A stretch of DNA of 51,120 nt. Origin: Bacteroidia bacterium (lineage in GTDB: Bacteria > Bacteroidota > Bacteroidia > Bacteroidales > UBA7960). How positions within the stretch are numbered: the stretch's first letter is position 1; each line of letters starts with the position of its first letter. Made by a program: the position numbers and the translations under genes. This document shows, piece by piece, positions 33,136-41,830 of this stretch. The stretch lies in assembly GCA_007695305.1 (NCBI GenBank), contig REEA01000126.1, positions 1-51,120 of the forward strand, written 5' to 3'. The notes beneath the pieces are model-generated. The model was not told the origin of the DNA and ran no database searches. It worked only from the letters and a program-made list of their open reading frames with translations.

Positions 33136-33798
33136 TCAATCACTCTGGATGCTTTCCTTTTTTTCTTCTATGGCAACTGCTTTTTCCACTTCCTCCTCTT
33201 CAAGTTCCTCCCAGCCTGTGATCATCGCTTTCAGGTTGGAAGTGAGCGTATGCCCGGTGGTGATCAGGTAAACATGTACGATAACAAAAGCCAGCAATAT
33301 ATAGGCACCAAGGGTATGGGTATATGCGATCAGATTCAGGTTGTTGATGCCCAATGATGTGATGGCTCCATCCAGTTGATAGCGGTAAAACATGTATAAT
33401 AGTCCTGTAATAACCATAACAGGAATAAACAGGATCTTTAGCCCCAGATAAACAAGTCTTTGCATGGGATTGAGTTTACTTAGACTGCTTTTCTTGGTTG
33501 GATGGGGTGCATTGCGAAAGATACCGGTGACGTAGTATGCGATCTGTGCACGGAGGTTTTCTGCCGTGGGCAGGTATTGTCGCCATTCGCCGGTCGTAAA
33601 ATGCCAGAAGATGGTAAAAATGATCAGTACGATTAGTATCCACGCTGCATTGTTGTGCAGGTGTACAGCGTTTTCAAACCCAAACATCCGGTATGACCCG
33701 TGAATTTCAAAGCCTGTGAGCGCAAGGAACAATATCAGGAAGGCCTGTGTCCAGTGCCAGAATCTTTCGTATCGTGAGTATAAATAGACTTTTTGCAT
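33136..33798 (-). CDS. Membrane cytochrome b (thiosulfate-reductase/b561-type)
   Basis: 220 residues with four to five membrane helices (about 15-33, 50-68, 120-138, 158-182). Histidines are placed for two b-hemes (His15, His46 or His48, His66, His161, His175, His183), as in the di-heme cytochrome b subunits of thiosulfate reductase, formate dehydrogenase and Ni-Fe hydrogenase. It would pass electrons between menaquinol and the octaheme cytochrome encoded 64 nt upstream. The C-terminus is a charged cytoplasmic tail (EELEEEEVEKAVAIEEKK). Confidence 0.9.
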   Translation of the reverse strand: MQKVYLYSRYERFWHWTQAFLILFLALTGFEIHGSYRMFGFENAVHLHNNAAWILIVLIIFTIFWHFTTGEWRQYLPTAENLRAQIAYYVTGIFRNAPHPTKKSSLSKLNPMQRLVYLGLKILFIPVMVITGLLYMFYRYQLDGAITSLGINNLNLIAYTHTLGAYILLAFVIVHVYLITTGHTLTSNLKAMITGWEELEEEEVEKAVAIEEKKESIQSD

Positions 33799-33862
33799 GG
33801 CAGAATGATTTATGATCAGGGCTAAATCTTGTCACTTTTTGTTTGAAGGTGATTTATTTGGC

Positions 33863-35437
33863 TCACACCGGGATTTTTATTCTTTTTTTCCAGGCAAGAT
33901 ATCGGAGTATCGCATGGATGCAGACACCTGCACCGGCAAACAACAGCATCAGGATACCGAAGTAGTCAATGGCTGCATGGGTAGTTTGGGCCGGTATATA
34001 GATACCTTCAATGCCCGCCAGACGTCCTCCGTTCCGGGTATGACAGTCTTCACATGAAAGAGCCTGATCGGCAGGTGAAACCATGTGGTTGACCATGAGA
34101 AACATTTTGGAATCGATAAAGTCCCAATGACCTGAGAAAGGCATACCCACATATTCCATACCTGCGGCCAGGGCTTCTTCCCATTCAAGATCAACCCAAA
34201 GTGCCCCCATCCCGGGGTCTTTATCCCACAGCTTGGCCTGTATGATGGTGCGATACTCGGTGTCGTAGGGCTGGCGTCCGGTATGAATTTTTACCGGATA
34301 AATGCGAGAATTTGGATCCCCGGCCTCGCCCAAAAGGGTGTTGATATAGATCACACTGTCGTCTTCACCAATGATATCGGAGATCAGATGATGGTCTGCC
34401 GTGCCGTTGAACCAAACATAGCTTGGCACGGCATTCTGAACCCAGTGAAAGTCTCCCTTGGCAGAAGTGTATAGCAAATTACCCAGTGTGTCAATGATTT
34501 CATAGGGTTGACCGTCAATCCTGTCGGTGGCTGTCGACCAGTCCCAGTGCATTTTGGTGGGATTTACCTTGGCATATACAGGTATATGACATGTTTGGCA
34601 GGCAACGGTTACAACATGCTCATTAAGAATCCGGTCCACATGCGGCATACTGGTATGGCAGTCTTCGCAGGTTGCCCGCATGGTGTTGTCACTGGATACG
34701 CCATAATACCGGCCCAGCATCTGATGGTTGGTGGTTTTGTGACAATCGATGCAGTGCAGATTTCCACCCTCAACCGACATGTGTATGTCCACGTCACGTG
34801 AAGCGGTGAGCAGGGCATTTTCCAAATCCCCGTGTTTTACGTTATTGCCGCCGCCACCATAAAAATGGCAGTAACCGCAATTATCCATTTCCGGCCTGCC
34901 AACATTTTGTACGATGGTTTGAAAGTCAAGACCGGGAACGGGATATCCCGCACCACCGCGCTGCTTGTCATATAAGCCGCTGTTGTCGTGACAAATCAAA
35001 CAATCGATGTTCAACGGGTCGCTGTGGTCAAAAGTGTCGTCGGCCCAACCATAACCAATATGGCAACGGTTGCACGTGGCTTCATTGGATAAAATGCCGG
35101 TACAGAAATTATTGACCAGGTTCTTTTTCCCAAGGTAGGTAACACCACGTCCCTCGATGTATGCTTCCCGCTCCCAGTTCCAGTGCGCGTTTGCCAGAAC
35201 CTCATTGCCACGTTCAGTATGACAGGAAATACAGGCTTCCGTAATCTCATGGGGATTGTCAAAATCACGCTGCAGTTCCTTGTGCTTACTATGGTCCACC
35301 GACGGAATGTGCGGAATGGAATATTCTGCCCTTAATGCTTCCAAAGCAACATTGTCTTTGGAGGCATCACGGAGCATCACCGTTACTATGACAATGGGAA
35401 AAATAACCGTCAGAATAAATGTAGCGATGTTTTTCAT
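33863..35437 (-). CDS. Octaheme c-type cytochrome, tetrathionate reductase (OTR) family
   Basis: 524 residues with exactly eight CxxCH heme sites (starting at Cys69, 122, 146, 187, 229, 257, 280 and 462). The long gap before the last, and the motif CLICHDNSGLYDKQRGGAG with a lysine after the third site, match octaheme tetrathionate reductases, where a lysine ligates the active-site heme; Lys158 is the candidate. An N-terminal anchor (6-22) and a C-terminal helix (about 490-512) would fix it to the inner membrane, facing the periplasm. Substrates reduced by characterised relatives include tetrathionate, nitrite and hydroxylamine; the sulfur-handling neighbours favour a sulfur substrate. First gene of the operon. 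Confidence 0.92.
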   Translation of the reverse strand: MKNIATFILTVIFPIVIVTVMLRDASKDNVALEALRAEYSIPHIPSVDHSKHKELQRDFDNPHEITEACISCHTERGNEVLANAHWNWEREAYIEGRGVTYLGKKNLVNNFCTGILSNEATCNRCHIGYGWADDTFDHSDPLNIDCLICHDNSGLYDKQRGGAGYPVPGLDFQTIVQNVGRPEMDNCGYCHFYGGGGNNVKHGDLENALLTASRDVDIHMSVEGGNLHCIDCHKTTNHQMLGRYYGVSSDNTMRATCEDCHTSMPHVDRILNEHVVTVACQTCHIPVYAKVNPTKMHWDWSTATDRIDGQPYEIIDTLGNLLYTSAKGDFHWVQNAVPSYVWFNGTADHHLISDIIGEDDSVIYINTLLGEAGDPNSRIYPVKIHTGRQPYDTEYRTIIQAKLWDKDPGMGALWVDLEWEEALAAGMEYVGMPFSGHWDFIDSKMFLMVNHMVSPADQALSCEDCHTRNGGRLAGIEGIYIPAQTTHAAIDYFGILMLLFAGAGVCIHAILRYLAWKKRIKIPV

Positions 35438-35451
35438 GGATGTTTAGTTTT

Positions 35452-35499
35452 GTCAAAAGGTCAAAAGGTCAAAAAGTCAAAAGGTCAAAATGTCAAAAG
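35452..35499. repeat. 8-bp tandem repeat tract upstream of the octaheme cytochrome gene
   Basis: Six perfect-length units GTCAAAAN (last base G, G, A, G, T, G). The tract ends 14 nt before the start codon; on the coding strand it reads repeated TTTTGAC. It is nearly the same unit as the tract at 8155-8200. Confidence 0.92.
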
Positions 35500-35500
35500 G

Positions 35501-35546
35501 TGCAAATTATCCACACTATTTACTGCATACTGCATACTAATTACTA
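35501..35546 (-). repeat. Dispersed intergenic repeat, copy 2
   Basis: Inverted relative to copy 1 at 20150-20204. It shares TAGTAATTAG, then a diverged TATGCA-type stretch, then TAAATAGTGTGGATAAT and TTTGCAC. It abuts the 8-bp tandem tract. Confidence 0.8.
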
Positions 35547-35658
35547 AATACCACCTCCCATCACCTATCTCCCGGCCCGCAATTTTCGACACGAGCGTTG
35601 CATCTGGTTTGCAATTACTGCCCCGGGATATCCCGTTATTATGACAAGGCCATGTTTT

Positions 35659-35699
35659 CAAACATACAAATATATAAATACCAATTAGAATAAAACAAA
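35659..35699 (-). promoter_or_regulatory. Promoter of the sulfur operon, tandem -7 boxes
   Basis: Minus strand: TTTG (35699-35696), 21 nt, then TATATTTG (35674-35667), directly followed by a second match TATGTTTG (35666-35659). Transcription would begin near 35660 or 35652, giving a leader of about 220 nt that spans both repeats. Confidence 0.7.
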
Positions 35700-35815
35700 G
35701 TATTGCGCTACATGTATGTGTATCGGGTTTTTATAAAAACCTGATAACATGGCAAATAAGTCTTATTGAGAATGTGTCTAAACTTTTGTGTTTCGTTTTT
35801 TTGGTGGGGATAGAA

Positions 35816-37180
35816 TCAAAAACTGGCCTTTACATGCAAGCGCAGCATATTTTTGTCCTTCATGCCAACAAAAAAGTTATTGCCTTTTCCATCAAAGAAA
35901 TATCCGCCTAAAGTAATTTCCAGGTTATCGATTCCCTGCCAGGTTACTTCCGGCGTGATGAACCAGGCATAGTCACCGGAGATATTACTCCAGTCACTAA
36001 CTGTAAGCCCACCTGCCAGCGGTTGGATTTTTAATCTGTTTTGCAAAAAGCTGCGTTCGGTTTGTATGACGAAATAATCGTTGAGTTCGCCTTTGCCACT
36101 TTCGTGCAAAAAGCCCCTGATGAACTGCACATTCATATAGGTGCCGCCCGAAAATGTGTAATCGGCGCCAAGTACGTATTTCAGGTAAGGGTCCTCGTGC
36201 AAGGCAACCACCTTTTCATTTATCACCGTTTCGGCAAAATGTATGGTAATATCCGTATCAAAACCGGACTTCGGTATAAACAGTGCTGCTTCACCCCATA
36301 TGCCTATCCTTCTGATACTTCCTGAAAAGTCGCCGCCGGCAATATGATGACGGGGATACTCCATGACTGCCGAAGCTTCTGCCTCATTGGTCAAGGGGTC
36401 GATCATGATGTCCACAGCAGTGGCCAAGGGAAGCGGATCCCTGGCATATACATAGCTGAGCGAAAAATCGGTGTTCAACAGGAAGCTGCGCCACCTGAGC
36501 CCCACATTTGACCCTTCCTCCAGATTATTTTTTGGCAGGATCAGCGTGGTTTCATTTACGGGGATCAGCATTTTCGCATTTGGCAAATCCACTGGTACGG
36601 AAAGATCGAACACCCCGGCAAAAGCACCCCTGGGCATGCTTGCCGGCTGAAAACGCGGAATATAAACCATTTGCAGGGAGCTGTTGCGGGTGAAATACCA
36701 TTGCATGTTCAGGGCATCAGAACCCATTGCCCGGCCAAAATCCAAAATGTCTTCCAGGTCATAGGGGTTCAGGTTGTCGGTCGGATTGAACCGGTCGGCC
36801 GTACCCCACGCAATGCGCTGACGACCAACTGTGAGGTCCATGTTCTCAGATATAAATCCATGCACTTCCGCATAAAGCTCCCTGATATCAAGGTCCCACG
36901 GACTGACTTTTTCCTTGTTTTGCAGGTCGGTATAGGTTTCCGCTATGGAAGGACCCAGGTGTCGAAGCCAGATGTTTCCCCTGATATGCAGAGGACTGAC
37001 TCTCTTTTCCAGCGAAAGGTCTAGCCGGTTTTCGTTCCATGCCCATTCACGCTCATCCTGCAAAAACAATCTTTGATCTGATTCTACAGAACCCCGCCAC
37101 AGTAGCGGGTTTTCCTGCGATGCCAGAGGCATTGAATGAACCATAAAAACGGCAACTAAAACAAATGCAGCAGTTTTCAT
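35816..37180 (-). CDS. Outer-membrane beta-barrel protein of an RND/LolA-like module
   Basis: 454 residues. A signal peptide (to about residue 21, MPLASQ) is followed by amphipathic strands throughout, ending in an aromatic-containing strand RLHVKASF, the usual outer-membrane barrel signal. The stretch VGRQRIAWGTADRFNPTDNL resembles DUF1302-type barrels, which in other bacteria are encoded beside RND permeases and LolA-like proteins, as here. It probably forms the outer-membrane part of a lipid or small-molecule trafficking system. It lies 92 nt after the LolA-like gene, same strand. Confidence 0.78.
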   Translation of the reverse strand: MKTAAFVLVAVFMVHSMPLASQENPLLWRGSVESDQRLFLQDEREWAWNENRLDLSLEKRVSPLHIRGNIWLRHLGPSIAETYTDLQNKEKVSPWDLDIRELYAEVHGFISENMDLTVGRQRIAWGTADRFNPTDNLNPYDLEDILDFGRAMGSDALNMQWYFTRNSSLQMVYIPRFQPASMPRGAFAGVFDLSVPVDLPNAKMLIPVNETTLILPKNNLEEGSNVGLRWRSFLLNTDFSLSYVYARDPLPLATAVDIMIDPLTNEAEASAVMEYPRHHIAGGDFSGSIRRIGIWGEAALFIPKSGFDTDITIHFAETVINEKVVALHEDPYLKYVLGADYTFSGGTYMNVQFIRGFLHESGKGELNDYFVIQTERSFLQNRLKIQPLAGGLTVSDWSNISGDYAWFITPEVTWQGIDNLEITLGGYFFDGKGNNFFVGMKDKNMLRLHVKASF

Positions 37181-37272
37181 AAATCATTTATTTTGATATT
37201 TGATTGGTTCTAAGTATTTATCTGCATATTCAAAACATAAACGAGGCTTATTTAGGATTTTCCCGGATATCA

Positions 37273-38010
37273 TCAGTGCCTGGTAAGGTTCCTGACAGAA
37301 AACACACTGTCATCGAGCCCTGTATCGAAGGCCACTCCCTCAAAGATCATGCGCGTGTTGTGGTCACGCCTCAGGTTGGTCATTTTTATTTCAGCGGTGT
37401 ACCAGTAGTCTTCTTGTTTTCTGAAGGTATACTCGGCTACTTTAAAGGGCTGTCCGCCCCGGTCGAAGGATTCCATTTTCAGGGGGTAATAATGTGTTTT
37501 ATGAATGTGTGCAATGATTTTGGAGTAATCGCTTCGCATGTCGGGTAGGGGAGTCAGTTCCAAAATATATGTTTCGTCGGTCTCTTCCAGTAATTTTGGT
37601 GTAAATCTGTTCACATATTTCTCTACTTCCAGATCTTCATAGGAAAAGTCTGTCCCTGCGAACGACTGGTTTTTCACATGGGATGCGATACGTCGCTCGC
37701 GCCCGTAAGCGGGCATATACAAATACATTACGTCATCGGGAAGAGACAGGAAGGCGATGCCGGCCTCGGCGGCAGGTGCGGTAAAGCGAAACAACCGCTT
37801 GCTTGACCCTTTTTGCCAAACTTGCGCTTCTCTGACGCGTTCGTTTCCGTTCCTGTCTGTCAGGATCATGCGTATGTTACTGGTTTGATCTTCGCCGGCA
37901 AACAAAACCTCATCCATTTCCCTGAGTATGGTGCCGGCATCTTCAGCAAAGGTTGTGTTTGCCAAAAAACTTGTAAACAATAGGGTGATCATGATTTTCA
38001 GTGTTTTCAT
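37273..38010 (-). CDS. LolA-like periplasmic protein (outer membrane lipoprotein-sorting family)
   Basis: 245 residues. The signal peptide MKTLKIMITLLFTSFLANT ends near TFAED. The mature domain is of the half-barrel LolA/LolB fold class, recognised from the succession RNGNERVREAQVWQKGSSKRLFRF, PDDVMYLYMPAYGR and YYPLKMESF (shown in parts; the family is annotated as outer membrane lipoprotein-sorting protein). Members paired with RND permeases are thought to carry lipophilic cargo across the periplasm. It sits between the RND gene (41 nt) and the barrel gene. Confidence 0.85.
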   Translation of the reverse strand: MKTLKIMITLLFTSFLANTTFAEDAGTILREMDEVLFAGEDQTSNIRMILTDRNGNERVREAQVWQKGSSKRLFRFTAPAAEAGIAFLSLPDDVMYLYMPAYGRERRIASHVKNQSFAGTDFSYEDLEVEKYVNRFTPKLLEETDETYILELTPLPDMRSDYSKIIAHIHKTHYYPLKMESFDRGGQPFKVAEYTFRKQEDYWYTAEIKMTNLRRDHNTRMIFEGVAFDTGLDDSVFSVRNLTRH

Positions 38011-38051
38011 ATTCGTTCGTTTTTAAGATGTATGTTTTTCATGATGAAGGA

Positions 38052-40295
38052 TTATTTGTTTCCCTCTTTTCGCCAAAATACCATCGGCAGGATGGTCAGT
38101 GTGGCCATACCGGATGTTAGCATGGTGATGGCGATCAAAAACCCAAACCGTTGCAGCGGAACAAGGTTGGAGAATACGAGCATGGCAAAACCGGCACTCA
38201 CCGCGATCATGTTGATAAAAATGGCTTTTCCGCTGACTCGGATTGCTTTTTCCAGGCTTTCCTTTACCCCCAGGCCTTCATTTTCACCTTCCCCAAAGCG
38301 GCTTATAAAATGAATGGAGTAGTCGATGCCAATGCCGATGGTAACACTGCCGCTGAGCACGGTGGCAATGTCAAGCGGTACTCCTGTAATACCCATGGTG
38401 CCAAACAGCACAATCAGCGTGACCCCGATGGGGATAATAGCCACCAGGCCCCTGTTAGCTGACCTCAGCAGTAAACTGGTCATCACCATCACCAAAATCA
38501 TGGCAATGATCAGGCTGTATGTCTGGCTGCTGATGATGCTGTCGTCAAGCCGTTTCAGCATCAGCGGAATCCCGGTAAAGGCCAGCTTGTGTTTCTCGTT
38601 GCTGTTGTTCTGTGCATATTCGGTAAAGCTGGTTTCTATTTCTCTCAGGACATCCAGCTCTTTGGATGTGACATATGCCTGTATGACCCCCTCTTCTAAT
38701 CCGGGGCTCACCAGTTGTTCCATTATTTCCTGTCCATCCAGCAAAAACCAGAGCTGTGCAATTTTGTATGGTTCATCAGGGATGATCTCCCCTTCGCCCA
38801 TCACATCATTCATCTGTTTGATAAGGTCTGCTACCGACTGGCTGTATGGGATATATGGGAATTGCTGCATGAAGTTTTGCGCGTCTTCCATCGCCCGGAG
38901 CACTTCAGGGTCTTGCACATTGCCTTGTATGTGCAGATAAAGTGGGGTGCTGCCGTTGAATTTTTCTTTCAGCAGCTCTTCCCCTTTTTTCACCATGCTG
39001 TCGTCCCTGAAATAATCGATGATGTCAACCCGCCGCTCAATGCGCGTCATGCCCCAAACACTTATCATGACAATGGCGAGCCAGATGGTGAGCAGCTTTC
39101 CCCGGTGATCAAACACCATCATGGATAACTTTGCCGGGATCTTGTCAAACAGGGTGGGGGGCTTCGGGTGTTTTGGGGCTTTCAGGGGCTTTTCAAAAAC
39201 CGCCAGTAAGGCAGGCACAAAACTGATGGTAAGCAAAAGCGCAAAGAGAATGCCAATGGCGGAAAAAACGCCGAATTCCCTGATCATCATCAGATAAGAT
39301 CCGGCAATGAAAGAAAGAAACCCAAACATGGTTGTTATGGAAGCCAAAATCACCGGTGCCACAATGTATGTGACGCCCCTCTTTAGTGCACCTTCTGGAT
39401 TTACAGATTGCTCTGCCATGGCAGCGTTTACCACATGAATGGCATAAGCGCTTCCCACAGCCAGCAATATTACAGGGATGATGTTTGTCATCATGGTGAT
39501 TTGGTATCCCAACATGGCAATCAAACCCATGGTCCAAACAACCGCGATCAACACGGTTAGCATGGGTAGGATCAATCCCCGCGCGTTGCGGAAGCCCGCC
39601 AGCAAAACCAGGCTGATGATGATGAAGGTGAGCGGGGCAATAAACCGGATATCGTGAAGGATCGTGCGGCTCAGTTCCAGCAAGGTAACCGGCATCCCGC
39701 CATAATGGATGTTCCCCTCAAAAGGAAATCCCTGAAGCTTCTCCATGATCATCTCTACCACCCCGGCACGGTTAACACCGGTCAGTATTTTACCTATAAC
39801 GAGGGTAGCCATGGCATCCTCAGAAACAAGGTTGCCACGGTACATATCTTTTGAAAGGGTATATCTTTTCAGCGAATCCAAAACTACCGGATCCTGCGGT
39901 ATGTCATACTCATCAATCAGTCTGCCCATCTCGATACCCCAATCAGAACCCTTGATATCCAACACATTGGTCAGGCTGGTAACATATCCGATGCCGGGTG
40001 TCGATCGAATGCTGTCTGTTACCTGCCTGATGATGTCAAGCGTTCCGGGGTCAAAAACGTATTGCCCCTCAAGACCAACGATCACCATCTCATTGCCGCC
40101 ATAAGTATCGCCGATCCGGTTGAATAAAGCGGCCGCAGGATCATCATCCGGAAGATAGCTCATCACATCTGCATTCACCTCCAGGTCTTTCAGAAAATAA
40201 GCCATCAAAACAGTAATCATTAATACGGATACAATTACCCAATACCGGAATCGGATCACCCATCCTGCATATTTTTCCATAAAACCATTCCGCAT
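38052..40295 (-). CDS. RND-superfamily (MMPL-type) transporter
   Basis: 747 residues with the doubled six-helix plan of the family: helix 1 (about 17-35), a periplasmic domain (40-220), five helices (about 225-365), then the same again from about 400. The second half has the hallmark GIGIDYSIHFISRF. It is the short, two-domain MMPL/HpnN-like kind that typically moves lipids or hydrophobic compounds using the proton gradient, not the trimeric AcrB drug pump, and no membrane-fusion gene is present. It may start at 40295 or at the ATG at 40280. First structural gene after the TetR regulator. Confidence 0.9.
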   Translation of the reverse strand: MRNGFMEKYAGWVIRFRYWVIVSVLMITVLMAYFLKDLEVNADVMSYLPDDDPAAALFNRIGDTYGGNEMVIVGLEGQYVFDPGTLDIIRQVTDSIRSTPGIGYVTSLTNVLDIKGSDWGIEMGRLIDEYDIPQDPVVLDSLKRYTLSKDMYRGNLVSEDAMATLVIGKILTGVNRAGVVEMIMEKLQGFPFEGNIHYGGMPVTLLELSRTILHDIRFIAPLTFIIISLVLLAGFRNARGLILPMLTVLIAVVWTMGLIAMLGYQITMMTNIIPVILLAVGSAYAIHVVNAAMAEQSVNPEGALKRGVTYIVAPVILASITTMFGFLSFIAGSYLMMIREFGVFSAIGILFALLLTISFVPALLAVFEKPLKAPKHPKPPTLFDKIPAKLSMMVFDHRGKLLTIWLAIVMISVWGMTRIERRVDIIDYFRDDSMVKKGEELLKEKFNGSTPLYLHIQGNVQDPEVLRAMEDAQNFMQQFPYIPYSQSVADLIKQMNDVMGEGEIIPDEPYKIAQLWFLLDGQEIMEQLVSPGLEEGVIQAYVTSKELDVLREIETSFTEYAQNNSNEKHKLAFTGIPLMLKRLDDSIISSQTYSLIIAMILVMVMTSLLLRSANRGLVAIIPIGVTLIVLFGTMGITGVPLDIATVLSGSVTIGIGIDYSIHFISRFGEGENEGLGVKESLEKAIRVSGKAIFINMIAVSAGFAMLVFSNLVPLQRFGFLIAITMLTSGMATLTILPMVFWRKEGNK

Positions 40296-40418
40296 AACCC
40301 TGTTGTTATTTTAAAATCCAATACACACAGTGTTTTTTTATGGTCAACCGACTATGCTTTTAACCATCATCATATTGAGAACAACAATGCTTTTCCCGGC
40401 ATTTCAGACGCAGTGATG

Positions 40419-40991
40419 TCATTTTTTCCGCTTGATTCCGTTGTATAAAGTGCTGATCAGCGGATCAATGAGCCGATCATGGTCAAAGTCGCTGCGTCCC
40501 ATAAAAATGGGAAGCTCAAAGCCTTTTGTGGCCAGCACAATGGCATCCGCCACCAGCTGAGTGTCAGGAATGTCGAACGTCCCTTTCTCATTACCCTCGT
40601 CAAGTATGGTTTTGATCAGCTGCGTTTCCCTGGCATCATATTCGATCCGCAGGTTCTCCACCAGTCCCATCTTGTTTAACAGATCATGCCGCAGCGCATC
40701 ATAATACATGGTAAGCTCTTTGATACCATTCATGCGGATGTGCATATACTGCCGAAGCTTTTCATCGGGCGGAATATCAGCACGCACCAGCTTTTCAAGG
40801 TTTTCAGCCAGCACCTCCACCTCTGTGTCAATCACTGCTTTAAACACTTCTTCCTTGCTGGTGAAATAGCTGTATATGGTGCGCCGCCCCTGGCGAGCTG
40901 CCATGGCAATATCGGCCATGGATGCCTTGCTGAAGCCGAAGCGCTCGAAAACTTTACGGGCACCAAGCAATATGTTTTCTCTTGTTGTCAT
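40419..40991 (-). CDS. TetR-family transcriptional regulator
   Basis: 190 residues. The N-terminal helix-turn-helix (about 6-52) reads ARKVFERFGFSKASMADIA then RRTIYSYFTSKEEVF, the standard TetR recognition region. The helical ligand domain follows. The gene heads the RND/LolA-like/barrel cluster on the same strand, so it probably represses that cluster and itself. A perfect 8-bp inverted repeat overlaps its own -7 box (41043-41067) and is the likely operator. The ligand is unknown; fatty-acid-like effectors are common for regulators beside MMPL transporters. Confidence 0.92.
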   Translation of the reverse strand: MTTRENILLGARKVFERFGFSKASMADIAMAARQGRRTIYSYFTSKEEVFKAVIDTEVEVLAENLEKLVRADIPPDEKLRQYMHIRMNGIKELTMYYDALRHDLLNKMGLVENLRIEYDARETQLIKTILDEGNEKGTFDIPDTQLVADAIVLATKGFELPIFMGRSDFDHDRLIDPLISTLYNGIKRKK

Positions 40992-41042
40992 TGAGTTGAT
41001 GTGTGTGTTGCATCACATTACCTGAAAGCGGCAATGATCATT

Positions 41043-41067
41043 TGCACAAATATAGTGCTTTTGTGCA
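41043..41067. promoter_or_regulatory. Candidate TetR operator overlapping the tetR -7 box
   Basis: Perfect inverted repeat TGCACAAA (41043-41050), 9-nt spacer, TTTGTGCA (41060-41067). The minus-strand -7 box TATATTTG (41054-41047) lies inside it, so a bound dimer would block transcription of the regulator and of the transporter genes downstream. Confidence 0.65.
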
Positions 41068-41095
41068 TTAATAACAACATTCAACGAAAGTTTTT

Positions 41096-41103
41096 TATTT
41101 TTG
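41096..41103 (+). promoter_or_regulatory. -7 box of the sirtuin gene
   Basis: TATTTTTG matches TAnnTTTG, 22 nt before the ATG at 41126. No -33 TTTG is seen at normal spacing. Confidence 0.5.
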
Positions 41104-41125
41104 TTGAAAACCAAACCGGACAACC

Positions 41126-41830
41126 ATGAAAAAGAAACGGATCGTTGTATTGACAGGCGCAGGTGTAAGCGCGGAGAGCGGCATAAAAACCTTTCGCGAC
41201 AGTGGCGGATTATGGGAGGAATATGATATTATGGATGTGGCCACGTTCGAGGCATGGGAGCGAAACCAGGAACTGGTCCTGGATTTTTACAACCAGCGTC
41301 GCAAACAATTATACGAAGTGGAGCCCAATGCGGCCCATTACGCGTTGGCAGAGCTTGAAAAAGACTTTGATGTCCGGATTATCACCCAAAATGTGGACGA
41401 CCTGCATGAACGGGCAGGTTCAACGCACGTGATGCATCTGCATGGTGAACTGAAAAAGGTACGCTCAACGGTTGATGAATCGTTGGTATATGATCTGGAT
41501 GGGTGGGAGCTCAAGCTGGGTGACAAGTGTGAGAAAGGATCCCAGTTACGTCCCCATATAGTATGGTTCGGTGAGCCGGTGGATATGATCCCGGCAGCGG
41601 CTGACCTGAGTTCTACGGCAGACATTTATGTGATCATCGGTACTTCACTCAATGTATATCCGGCTGCGGGTCTTGTCCATTACGTGCGGCCGGGAACACC
41701 GATTTACCTCATCGATCCCAATGAACTGAGTGTGGGGCATATTCACGGAGTGCGTATTATCAAAGAAAAGGCAAGTACAGGAACGAAAAAGCTGGTTGAT
41801 GAGCTCACCGGAAAAAAGTCGATACCATAA
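41126..41830 (+). CDS. NAD-dependent protein deacylase, class III sirtuin lacking the zinc cysteines
   Basis: Removes acyl groups from lysines with NAD. 234 residues. GAGVSAESGIKTFRD (11-25) binds NAD, ITQNVDDLHERAGS is intact, and the catalytic base is His106 in HLHGE. Tyr55 and Arg58 in FYNQRR match the pair that accepts succinyl/malonyl groups in SIRT5/CobB. The small domain normally carries two CxxC pairs for structural zinc, but here only one cysteine (Cys135, DKCEKG) remains, so no tetrahedral Cys4 zinc site can form. It is followed 70 nt later by an RNA methyltransferase gene, likely cotranscribed. Confidence 0.93.
   Translation: MKKKRIVVLTGAGVSAESGIKTFRDSGGLWEEYDIMDVATFEAWERNQELVLDFYNQRRKQLYEVEPNAAHYALAELEKDFDVRIITQNVDDLHERAGSTHVMHLHGELKKVRSTVDESLVYDLDGWELKLGDKCEKGSQLRPHIVWFGEPVDMIPAAADLSSTADIYVIIGTSLNVYPAAGLVHYVRPGTPIYLIDPNELSVGHIHGVRIIKEKASTGTKKLVDELTGKKSIP

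Larger units (their letters stand above)
35438..35815. other. Leader and promoter region of the sulfur operon
   Basis: 378 nt. From the gene outward it holds an 8-bp tandem tract (35452-35499), the second copy of a dispersed repeat (35501-35546), a segment around 35580-35615 (TTTTCGACACGAGCGTTGCA) loosely resembling 28633-28655, and an A/T-rich promoter zone (35659-35699). There is no coding potential. Confidence 0.65.

Noticed and set aside
38052-40295. AcrB-type multidrug efflux pump
   Set aside because: About 750 residues rather than ~1040, MMPL-type motif, no membrane-fusion protein gene.
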